Shown here piece after piece: positions 56,571 through 64,000 of a stretch of DNA of 64,000 nt. The position numbers were made by a program, and so were the translations under genes. The notes below the pieces were generated by a model. The model did not search any database. It was not told the DNA's origin and worked only from the letters and a program-made list of their open reading frames with translations. The stretch lies in NCBI RefSeq assembly GCF_020733635.1, contig NZ_JAJFZL010000001.1, positions 3,596,001 to 3,660,000 of the forward strand, read 5' to 3'. Every line of letters starts with the position of its first letter. Within the stretch, counting starts at the first letter, position 1. This stretch comes from Nocardia spumae (lineage in GTDB: Bacteria; Actinomycetota; Actinomycetes; Mycobacteriales; Mycobacteriaceae).

Positions 56571-58435
56571 CACGCGCCTCCCTGTGCGCCGGCGGCGGCC
56601 GGTGCCTTGCCGGTGTCCTCGGCCGCGGCGCCCTCGGTGTCCGGTCCGGTGTCGCGGTCGGTGCCGGATGCGGCGGGAACGGCGCCGCGGTAGTAGTCCT
56701 CCTCGGTGGAGCCGGGGTAGGCGGCGTGCGGAGGTGCGAGCATGCCGTCGCCCAGTGGTGCCAGCAGACGGTCCTTCTCGTAGATCAGATCCGCGCGGTT
56801 GTCGTCGGCGAGCTCGTATTCGTTGGTCATCGTCAGGGCACGGGTGGGGCAGGCCTCGATGCACAGGCCACAGCCGATACAGCGCAGATAGTTGATCTGG
56901 TAGACCCGGCCGTAGCGTTCACCGGGGGAGTAGCGCTCGGTCTCGGAGTTGTCCGCGCCTTCGACGTAGATCGCGTCCGCCGGGCAGGCCCACGCGCACA
57001 GTTCGCAGCCGATGCACTTCTCCAGTCCGTCCGGATGACGGTTGAGTTGGTGGCGGCCGTGGTAGCGGGGCGCGGTGGGCACCTTCTGCTCGGGATAGAA
57101 CTCGGTGTTCTTCTTCTTGAATATCGTGGCGAAGGTGACCCAGAATCCGGCGAGCGGATCCAGGAGACCGGGTTCGGCGGCGGCCCGGGCCGGAACGTCG
57201 GGTATCGGAGGCACGGGGAAGTCCGAGAATTGTTGCGATTCCTGCGTTTTCGGCACGACACGCTTGTCACGGGCGTGTCCGGCGCGCAACATCAGTGCGA
57301 CGAGGCCGACGGAGATGACCACTCCCGCGACCACCAGGCCGGTGGTCTGCACGTTGTGGCCGTTGTCCTGCACCACCTTCAGCGTGGCCACGATCATCAC
57401 CCACAGCAGGGAGACCGGGATCAGCAGCTTCCAGCCCAGATTCATGAACTGGTCGTAGCGCAGCCGCGGCAGAGTGCCGCGCAACCAGATGAACACGAAC
57501 AGGAACGTCCACACCTTGAGCGTGAACCACAGCAGCGGCCACCAGCCCGAATTCGCTCCGTCCCACAGGTTGACCGGGAAGGGTGCGTGCCAGCCGCCGA
57601 AGAACAGGGTGGTCGCCAGTGCCGAGACGGTGCCCATATTGATGTACTCGGCCATCATGAACATCGCGAATTTCAGCGACGAGTACTCGGTGTGGAACCC
57701 GCCCACGAGTTCGCCCTCGGCCTCGGGCAGATCGAACGGCGCGCGGTTGGTTTCGCCGACCATCGACACCGCGTAGACCAGGAACGACGGCAGCAGCAGC
57801 CACACATTCCAGGTGCCCCACTGCTGTGCGACGATGCCGGAGGTCGACATGGTGCCGGCCAGCAGGAATACCGCGGCGAAACAGGCCGCCATCGCGATCT
57901 CGTAGGAGATCACCTGGGCGGTGGACCGCAGCCCGCCGAGCAGGGGGTAGGTGGAGCCGGACGACCAGCCGGCCAGCACGATGCCGTACACGCCGATGGA
58001 GGCCATCGCGAGGATGTAGAGCACCCCGACGGGCATATCGGTGAGTTGCAGCGGTGTCCGGGTGCCGAAGATCGATACCTCGGGCCCGAGCGGGATCACC
58101 GCGAACGCCATCACCGCCGGGATGAGGGCGACGATCGGGGCGAGGATGTAGATCGGCTTGTCGACCATCGCCGGGACGATGTCCTCCTTGAGGAGCATCT
58201 TGACGCCGTCGGCGATCGACTGCAGCGATCCGCGGGGTCCGACCCGGTTGGGGCCGACCCGCATCTGCATCCACGCCACGACCTTGCGTTCGATGACCAC
58301 TCCGAGTAGCGGGATGAGCAGCAGGAAGACGAAGATGCCGATGGATTTGACGACGACGAGCCACAGCGGATCGTGGCCGAAGGCGGACAGATCGGCGGGG
58401 GCGGCGAGGGTTACCGCCGACGACATCTCACTCAT
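56570..58435 (-). CDS. nuoH: NuoH and NuoI in one continuous frame (possible fusion)
   Basis: 621 residues. Residues 1 to about 418 are NuoH: membrane segments, [20 protein letters not shown] and [20 protein letters not shown] line the quinone chamber. From about residue 423 ([20 protein letters not shown]) the protein is NuoI with two [4Fe-4S] motifs, [18 protein letters not shown] and [16 protein letters not shown]. NuoH tails normally stop after FPVPPIPG-like sequence, here [18 protein letters not shown], and NuoI starts afresh; here no stop codon separates them. No good internal ribosome binding site is visible; a GTG at the VPPIP valine could start a separate NuoI. GGAGGAA precedes ATG 58435, 8 nt inside nuoG. 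Confidence 0.8.
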   Translation of the reverse strand: MSEMSSAVTLAAPADLSAFGHDPLWLVVVKSIGIFVFLLLIPLLGVVIERKVVAWMQMRVGPNRVGPRGSLQSIADGVKMLLKEDIVPAMVDKPIYILAPIVALIPAVMAFAVIPLGPEVSIFGTRTPLQLTDMPVGVLYILAMASIGVYGIVLAGWSSGSTYPLLGGLRSTAQVISYEIAMAACFAAVFLLAGTMSTSGIVAQQWGTWNVWLLLPSFLVYAVSMVGETNRAPFDLPEAEGELVGGFHTEYSSLKFAMFMMAEYINMGTVSALATTLFFGGWHAPFPVNLWDGANSGWWPLLWFTLKVWTFLFVFIWLRGTLPRLRYDQFMNLGWKLLIPVSLLWVMIVATLKVVQDNGHNVQTTGLVVAGVVISVGLVALMLRAGHARDKRVVPKTQESQQFSDFPVPPIPDVPARAAAEPGLLDPLAGFWVTFATIFKKKNTEFYPEQKVPTAPRYHGRHQLNRHPDGLEKCIGCELCAWACPADAIYVEGADNSETERYSPGERYGRVYQINYLRCIGCGLCIEACPTRALTMTNEYELADDNRADLIYEKDRLLAPLGDGMLAPPHAAYPGSTEEDYYRGAVPAASGTDRDTGPDTEGAAAEDTGKAPAAAGAQGGA

Positions 58436-60896
58436 GGTGTTCCTCCCGTTGGATGCGCACCCGATGGCCGAGCGGGACGGTGAGGCGGTCGTTGACCGTC
58501 GAATCCGCCGAATTCCACGGCAGCCAGGCAACGCGATCGGGCATATCGGTGATCTCGAGCGGCGCGACGATCCGGCCGTGGCCGGTGCTGATCCGCACCG
58601 AATCACCTGTGGCGGCGCCGATTTCGGCGGCGGTGTCCGGTGACAACCGCACCACCGCCCGCCGGGCGGTACCGGCGAGGTTCGGTTCACCGTCCTGCAT
58701 GCGGCCGTTGTCGAGCAGCATGCGCCAGCCGGCGAGGATGGCGGTCCCGGTCTCGGTGTCGGGCAGCGGGCCGGGTGAGTACGCCGGCGGTTGCGGTCGC
58801 GGACCGTCCCAGGAGCCGAGGGCCCGCAGTTCCGCCCGCGCGGCATCGACGGTCGGCAGGCCGAGCCGCACCCCCATCTCGTCGGCCAGTGAGTGCAGCA
58901 CCCGGTGGTCGGCCAGCGGCGCTGCCCGGCGGCGGACGGTCGCGTCGGCGAGCGCGGCACCGAACGGGCGCGGCCGGCCCTCCCAGGTGACGAACGTACC
59001 CGCCTTCTCCATGGCGGAGGCGACGGGGAACACCACATCGGCGCGCTCGGTGACCGCACTGCGGCGCAGCTCGAGGCTCACCACGAATCGGGCCGCCTCC
59101 ACCACGGCCAGGGCGGCGCCGGGATCGGGCAGATCGGTGAGTTCCACGCCGCCGATCAGCAGCGCGCCCGGTTGCCGGCTCGGATCGAGGATCGCGCCGG
59201 TATCGCGGCCGGCGGTGAGGGGCAGTTCGTCGACCTGCCAGATTCGCTGAACCTGTTGCCGTGCGCGCGCATTCGCTATCGGGCGGCCGCCGGGGAGCAG
59301 ATGCGGCAGGGCGCCCGCCTCGAGCGCCCCCCGCTCGCCGGCGCGGCGAGGTACCCATGCGATCGCGGCTCCGGTGCTCTCGGCGAGTGCGGCCACCGCG
59401 GACAAGGCACCGGGCAGCGCGGCGAGCCGTTCTCCGGCCAGGATCACCGCGCCCGGACCGCGCAGCGCCCGGGCGAGTTCGTCGAGCCCGGGTGGATCGG
59501 GCGGGCATTCGTAGCCGGCGCCGGATACCGCCAGTGCCTGCAACAGTCGTGCCTCGTCCCCGGGGACCGTCGGGATCAATCGACCCGATATCCGGGCGAG
59601 CCCCCGGGTGGCGTAGGCGGACAGCGCGTAGATCGCGGTGCCGGCGGTGCGGGCCGCCTTGCGCAGTCGCAGATGCAGGATGGGGCATTCGTCCTCGGGT
59701 TCGAGCCCGGCCAGCAGCACGACCGGTGCCGATTCCAGTGCCCCGTAGTCGACTTGGACGCCGTGTCCGGCGATCCTGGCGGCCAGGAATTCGGCTTCCT
59801 CACCGGAGTGGGCGCGGGCACGGAAGTCGATATCGTTGGTGGCCAGGGCGATCCGCGCGAATTTCGCGTAGGCGTAGGCGTCTTCGACGGTGGCACGGCC
59901 GCCCACCAGAACTCCGGCGTCACCGCGCGCCGCGGCCAGGCCGGCTCCGGCCCGTGCGAGCGCCTCCGACCAGGACGCGGGCGCCAGCTCCCCGCTGTCG
60001 TCGCGCACCAAAGGTGTGGTGAGCCGATCCGGTTCGGTGGCGTAGGCGAAGGCGAAGCGCCCCTTATCGCAGTTCCACTCCTCGTTGACCTGCGGATCGT
60101 CACCGGCCAGGCGGCGCAACACGGTTCCGCGCCGATGATCGGTGCGTTGTGCGCAGCCGGCGGCGCAGTGCTCGCAGACCGCGGGGCTCGACACCAGGTC
60201 GAAGGGGCGGGCCCGGAAGCGGTAGGTGCTGCCGGTGAGTGCGCCGACCGGGCAGATCTGGACGGTGTTGCCGGAGAAGTAGGAGTCCATCGGCTCCCCT
60301 TCGGCGATGCCGACCTGCTGCAGCGCGCCGCGGTCGAGCAGTTCGATGAAGGGGTCCCCGGCGATCTGCTGGGAGAAGCGGGTGCAGCGCGCGCACAGCA
60401 CACACCGCTCCCGGTCCAGCAGGACCGCGGACGACAGCGGAATCGGCTTGGGATAGGTCCTTTTCACGCCCTCGAACCGTGATTCGGGCCGTCCGGTGGA
60501 CATCGCCTGGTTCTGCAGGGGGCATTCGCCGCCCTTGTCACAGACCGGGCAGTCCAGCGGATGGTTGATCAGCAGCAGCTCCATCACACCGGACTGCGCC
60601 TGCTGCGCGGCGGGGGAACTCAGCTGGGTGTGGGCCACCATCCCGTCGGCGACGGCCATGGTGCACGAGGCCACGGGTTTGCGCTGCCCCTCCACCTCGA
60701 TCAGGCACTGGCGGCACGCACCGACCGGATCGAGCAGCGGATGATCGCAGAAGCGCGGGATCTGAATGCCGATCAGTTCGGCGGCGCGGATCAGCAGCGT
60801 TCCCGCGGGAACCGCGACCGTGGTGCCGTCGATGGTGACCGTGACCAGGTCCTGGGGGAGGACGCCACTGCTGTCGTGGCTGACTGTCGCTGTCAT
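58428..60896 (-). CDS. nuoG: NADH-quinone oxidoreductase subunit G
   Basis: 822 residues. N-terminal [2Fe-2S] domain ([20 protein letters not shown]), then [25 protein letters not shown], the segment [11 protein letters not shown] and the extra cluster motif [11 protein letters not shown] with a molybdopterin-oxidoreductase-like C-terminal domain that lacks cofactor. It carries electrons from NuoE/F to NuoI. Its ATG overlaps the nuoF stop by 4 nt. Confidence 0.95.
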   Translation of the reverse strand: MTATVSHDSSGVLPQDLVTVTIDGTTVAVPAGTLLIRAAELIGIQIPRFCDHPLLDPVGACRQCLIEVEGQRKPVASCTMAVADGMVAHTQLSSPAAQQAQSGVMELLLINHPLDCPVCDKGGECPLQNQAMSTGRPESRFEGVKRTYPKPIPLSSAVLLDRERCVLCARCTRFSQQIAGDPFIELLDRGALQQVGIAEGEPMDSYFSGNTVQICPVGALTGSTYRFRARPFDLVSSPAVCEHCAAGCAQRTDHRRGTVLRRLAGDDPQVNEEWNCDKGRFAFAYATEPDRLTTPLVRDDSGELAPASWSEALARAGAGLAAARGDAGVLVGGRATVEDAYAYAKFARIALATNDIDFRARAHSGEEAEFLAARIAGHGVQVDYGALESAPVVLLAGLEPEDECPILHLRLRKAARTAGTAIYALSAYATRGLARISGRLIPTVPGDEARLLQALAVSGAGYECPPDPPGLDELARALRGPGAVILAGERLAALPGALSAVAALAESTGAAIAWVPRRAGERGALEAGALPHLLPGGRPIANARARQQVQRIWQVDELPLTAGRDTGAILDPSRQPGALLIGGVELTDLPDPGAALAVVEAARFVVSLELRRSAVTERADVVFPVASAMEKAGTFVTWEGRPRPFGAALADATVRRRAAPLADHRVLHSLADEMGVRLGLPTVDAARAELRALGSWDGPRPQPPAYSPGPLPDTETGTAILAGWRMLLDNGRMQDGEPNLAGTARRAVVRLSPDTAAEIGAATGDSVRISTGHGRIVAPLEITDMPDRVAWLPWNSADSTVNDRLTVPLGHRVRIQREEHHE

Positions 60897-62233
60897 CGGA
60901 CTCCTTCGGCGGCCGTCGCTTCGGCGGGCACAGCCCAGGCGGTCGAGCGAGCGGGATCGAACGGGCATCGGCCCAACCGGATGTGGTCGTCGTATTCGGC
61001 ACGGAAGTATCGGAGGGAAGACACGATCGGGCTCGCGGCACCGTCGCCGAGCGCGCAGAACGATTTGCCGTTGATGTTGTCGGCGATGTCGAGCAGGGTG
61101 CCGATATCGGATTCGGTGCCGGCGCCGGACTCGAGGCGTTGCAGCAACTGCACCAGCCAGTAGGTGCCTTCGCGGCAGGGTGTGCATTTTCCGCACGACT
61201 CGTGGGCGTAGAACTCGGTCCAGCGCAGGACGGCGCGCACCACGCAGGTGGTGTCGTCGAAGATCTGCAGCGCCTTGGTGCCGAGCATCGACCCGGCGGC
61301 GCCGACATTCTCGTAATCGAGTGCGACGTCGAGGTGTTCGGCGGTGAACAGCGGCGTGGAGGAACCTCCGGGCGTCCAGAACTTGAGGGTGTGCCCGTCG
61401 CGTACCCCGCCCGCGTGCCCGAGCAGCTCCCGCAGGGTCACACCGAGCGGCGCCTCGTACTGGCCGGGGCGGGTGACGTGGCCGGACAGCGAGTACAGGG
61501 TGAAGCCGGGTGACTTCTCCGACCCCATCGAGCGGAACCACTCGATGCCGTTGGTGATGATCGGGGGCACGCTGGCGATGGATTCCACATTGTTGACCAC
61601 CGTCGGGCAGGCGTAGAGACCGGCGACGGCGGGGAACGGCGGCCGCAGCCGGGGCTGGCCCCGGCGGCCCTCGAGGGAGTCGAGCAGCGCGGTCTCCTCA
61701 CCGCAGATGTAGGCGCCGGCGCCGGCGTGCACGATCAGCTCGAGGTCGAATCCGGAACCGAGGATGTCGCGGCCCAGATAGCCTGCCGCATAGGCCTCCT
61801 CGACCGCGGTCTGCAACCGTCGCAGGACCGGAACGACCTCCCCGCGGACGTAGATGAACGCGTGCGAGGCCCGGATGGCGTAAGCGGCGATGATGGCACC
61901 CTCGACCAGCACATGCGGTGTGGCCATCATCAGCGGTATGTCCTTGCACGTACCGGGTTCGGACTCATCGGCATTGACGACCAGGTAGTGCGGTTTACCA
62001 GCGGCGGGGGAGCCCTCCCGGTCCTGCGGGATGAACCCCCATTTCATTCCGGTCGGAAATCCCGCGCCGCCGCGCCCGCGCAGACCGGCGTCCTTGACGG
62101 TGGCGATGACCTCGTCGGGACGCATACCCAGTGCGTGTGAGAGCGCGCGGTAGCCGTCGTGGCGCCGGTAGGTCTCCAGGGTCCAGGACTGCGGTTGGTC
62201 CCAGTAGCGGGTGAGCACGGGTGCCAGCGTCAT
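60893..62233 (-). CDS. nuoF: NADH-quinone oxidoreductase subunit F
   Basis: 446 residues. [18 protein letters not shown] is the NADH/FMN site, [20 protein letters not shown] the FMN loop and [12 protein letters not shown] with a later Cys the [4Fe-4S] N3 cluster. It takes electrons from NADH. The ATG overlaps the nuoE stop by 4 nt. Confidence 0.96.
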   Translation of the reverse strand: MTLAPVLTRYWDQPQSWTLETYRRHDGYRALSHALGMRPDEVIATVKDAGLRGRGGAGFPTGMKWGFIPQDREGSPAAGKPHYLVVNADESEPGTCKDIPLMMATPHVLVEGAIIAAYAIRASHAFIYVRGEVVPVLRRLQTAVEEAYAAGYLGRDILGSGFDLELIVHAGAGAYICGEETALLDSLEGRRGQPRLRPPFPAVAGLYACPTVVNNVESIASVPPIITNGIEWFRSMGSEKSPGFTLYSLSGHVTRPGQYEAPLGVTLRELLGHAGGVRDGHTLKFWTPGGSSTPLFTAEHLDVALDYENVGAAGSMLGTKALQIFDDTTCVVRAVLRWTEFYAHESCGKCTPCREGTYWLVQLLQRLESGAGTESDIGTLLDIADNINGKSFCALGDGAASPIVSSLRYFRAEYDDHIRLGRCPFDPARSTAWAVPAEATAAEGVR

Positions 62234-63000
62234 GACTGTTCCCCCTGTCCGGACGACGAATCACGCAGGGACGTGGGACTTTCCGGCGAGCTCAACTCGC
62301 GTGCGACCTGCAGTCCGGCCAGGGTCGCGGGGCCGGCCTCGCCGTCGTTCGCGCCCCGGCGCCGATCGGGGAATCCGGCGAGGATGCGCGCGGTCTCCCG
62401 GAAGCTGCACAGCGGCGCGCCGCTGCGGGTGCCGGTGACGGGTTCACCCGAGCGCAGCGCATCGGTGAGGGCCCGAGCCGTTTCCGGGGTCTGGTTGTCG
62501 AAGAACTCCCAATTCACCATCACGACCGGGGCGTAATCGCAGGCGGCGTTGCACTCGACGTGTTCGAGTGTGATGGCGCCGTCGGCCGTGGTCTCGCCGG
62601 GCGCGATCTCCAGGTGCCGGGTCAGAGCCCCCAGGATTTCGTCACCGCCCATGACCGCGCACAGCGTGTTGGTGCACACGCCGACGTGATATTCCCCGGT
62701 GGGGGTGCGCCGGTACATCGAATAGAAGGTGGCCACCGCGGTGACTTCGGCATCGGTGAGGCCGAGTTGTTCGGCGCAGAAGGCGATTCCGGTACCGGAG
62801 ACGTAGCCTTCGACACTCTGCACCAGATGCAGCAGCGGTAACAGGGCCGACCGTGACTGCGGATAGCGGGCGATGATCCGCTGGGCCTCGTGCCCCAGAT
62901 CCGCTCGCACCTCGGGCGGATAGGGCACGGGACGTCGCGACAGTTGCAGCAGGATGGGGGCCTGCTCGGCCGATGCGGCCTGGATCGGTTCGGCGGTCAT
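62230..63000 (-). CDS. nuoE: NADH-quinone oxidoreductase subunit E
   Basis: 256 residues. The thioredoxin-fold [2Fe-2S] N1a cluster is bound by [11 protein letters not shown] and [13 protein letters not shown] Ser/Arg-rich tail beyond residue 220 is typical of mycobacterial NuoE. ATG 63000 overlaps the nuoD stop by 4 nt. Confidence 0.95.
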   Translation of the reverse strand: MTAEPIQAASAEQAPILLQLSRRPVPYPPEVRADLGHEAQRIIARYPQSRSALLPLLHLVQSVEGYVSGTGIAFCAEQLGLTDAEVTAVATFYSMYRRTPTGEYHVGVCTNTLCAVMGGDEILGALTRHLEIAPGETTADGAITLEHVECNAACDYAPVVMVNWEFFDNQTPETARALTDALRSGEPVTGTRSGAPLCSFRETARILAGFPDRRRGANDGEAGPATLAGLQVARELSSPESPTSLRDSSSGQGEQS

Positions 63001-64000
63001 CGGTCGACACCACCCATCACCGGATCGATGCTGGCGACCGAGGCGATCACGTCGGCGACCATGCCGCCCTCGCACATCGCGGCCACCGCCTGCAGATTCG
63101 TGAACGAGGGATCGCGGAAATGGACGCGATAGGGCCGGGTTCCGCCGTCGGACACCATATGTACTCCCAGTTCCCCGCGCGGCGACTCGACCGCCGCGTA
63201 GACCTGTCCGGGCGGCACCCGCATCCCCTCGGTGACCAGTTTGAAGTGGTGGATGAGTCCTTCCATGGACGAGCCCATGATGGTGGCGATATGTTCGGGC
63301 GAGTTGCCGAGCCCGTCGGGGCCGAGTTCGAGGTCGGCGGGCCAGGCGATCTTCTTGTCGCTCACCATGACCGGACCGGGACGCAGGGTGTCCAGGCACT
63401 GTTCGACGATCTTGAGCGACTCCTTCATCTCCTCGATCCGGATCAGGTAGCGGCCGTAGCAGTCGCATCCGGAATCGGTGACGACATCGAATTCGTAGTT
63501 CTCGTATCCGCAGTACGGCTGGCTCTTGCGCAGATCGTGTGGCAGCCCGGCCGAGCGCAGCACCGGTCCGGTGATGCCCAATGCCATACACCCGCTCAGA
63601 TCGAGGTAGCCGATGCCGCGGGTGCGAGCTTTGAAGATCGGATTCTCGTTGAGCAGCAGTTCCATATCGCGCAGCCGTTTCGGCATGAGCGCCAGCAGAT
63701 CTCGAATCTTGCCGACCGCGTCGGCGGGCAGATCCTGGGCCAGTCCGCCAGGCCGGATATAGGCGTGGTTCATGCGCAGACCGGTGACGTTCTCGAAGAT
63801 GTCGAGGATCAGTTCGCGCTCTCGGAAGCCGAACAGCATCGGGGTCAGCGCCCCGAGTTCCATACCTCCGGTGGCCAGTGCCACCAGATGCGAGGAGATG
63901 CGGTTGAGTTCCATCAGCATCACCCGGATGACGCTGACCCGTTCGGGGATGTCGTCGGTGATGCCGAGCAGCTTCTCCACCGCCAGGCAGTAGACGGTCT
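62997..64000 (-). CDS. nuoD: NADH-quinone oxidoreductase subunit D, N-terminus outside window
   Basis: The last 333 residues are present and run to the window edge. The sequence enters as [20 protein letters not shown] and ends [29 protein letters not shown] and [20 protein letters not shown] shape the quinone site together with NuoB. The start lies beyond 64000. Confidence 0.95.
   Translation of the reverse strand, partial: TVYCLAVEKLLGITDDIPERVSVIRVMLMELNRISSHLVALATGGMELGALTPMLFGFRERELILDIFENVTGLRMNHAYIRPGGLAQDLPADAVGKIRDLLALMPKRLRDMELLLNENPIFKARTRGIGYLDLSGCMALGITGPVLRSAGLPHDLRKSQPYCGYENYEFDVVTDSGCDCYGRYLIRIEEMKESLKIVEQCLDTLRPGPVMVSDKKIAWPADLELGPDGLGNSPEHIATIMGSSMEGLIHHFKLVTEGMRVPPGQVYAAVESPRGELGVHMVSDGGTRPYRVHFRDPSFTNLQAVAAMCEGGMVADVIASVASIDPVMGGVDR

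Noticed and set aside
58436..59059. N-terminal extension of the nuoH frame into nuoG
   Set aside because: It runs opposite in phase to well conserved nuoG sequence; ATG 58435 has its own GGAGGAA.
60897..61541. N-terminal extension of the nuoG frame into nuoF
   Set aside because: The extension is Arg-rich and overlaps nuoF; ATG 60896 overlaps the nuoF stop by 4 nt like the other genes of the operon.

Overview
The window is high-GC actinobacterial DNA and most likely comes from a Nocardia or a close relative in the Mycobacteriales. The reasons are a rifampicin monooxygenase that I recognise as the Nocardia farcinica type, a mycolate-pathway KasA/KasB-like ketosynthase, an EthA/MymA-like flavin monooxygenase, a single-chain acyl-CoA carboxylase, two copies of the actinobacterial SAM-dependent methyltransferase family once called DUF574, a 14-subunit-type nuo operon, and many GTG or leaderless starts (a TANNNT-like -10 ending about 6 nt before the start codon). 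No rRNA, tRNA, CRISPR array, insertion sequence or prophage was seen. All functions come from reading the sequence; no database search was possible.

Layout. 1-4.2 kb: truncated GT39-type glycosyltransferase, orphan ketosynthase, small membrane protein, Baeyer-Villiger-type monooxygenase. 4.3-12.7 kb: HypX-like protein without any hydrogenase nearby, Tat-exported GH1 glycosidase, BisC-like molybdoenzyme, NDH-2-like flavoprotein, lone tyrosine recombinase. 12.8-16.7 kb: rox with a 19-bp palindrome that looks like a rifamycin-associated element, then an ECF41-type sigma factor with its flavoprotein partner. 17.1-19.8 kb: XRE-cupin regulator, YbaK-like protein and SDR, which share an 18-bp operator, followed by a broken FAD monooxygenase. 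19.8-24.8 kb: hotdog protein, crotonase-like protein, flavodoxin, cold-shock-domain protein with an overlapping small acidic protein, and a divergent hsp20/MerR pair with a CIRCE element.

25.3-34.1 kb: a perfect 16-bp hairpin and a leaderless coiled-coil zinc-binding protein, DUF574 methyltransferase, single-chain acyl-CoA carboxylase divergent from a TetR gene over a shared operator, TipA-like MerR regulator, phytase-like esterase and NAD(P)-binding protein. 34.6-41.3 kb: narGHJI (respiratory nitrate reductase), each gene overlapping the next by 4 bp. 41.2-50.1 kb: P450 overlapping narI tail to tail, DUF308 membrane protein, maltokinase-cap protein, DUF4232 lipoprotein, secreted alpha/beta hydrolase, unrecognised TIM-barrel-like protein divergent from a TetR gene, cyclase-family hydrolase, VOC protein, second DUF574 copy. 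50.2-64 kb, minus strand: nuoD (partial) to nuoN; the nuoH and nuoI parts lie in one uninterrupted reading frame.

How the genes work together: nuo feeds electrons from NADH into menaquinone and narGHJI can draw them off to nitrate when oxygen is short. Several units look like self-contained switches in which a regulator sits next to its target with the operator visible: XRE/YbaK/SDR, hsp20/MerR, carboxylase/TetR, TIM-barrel/TetR, sigma factor/flavoprotein, and the rifampicin-responsive rox.
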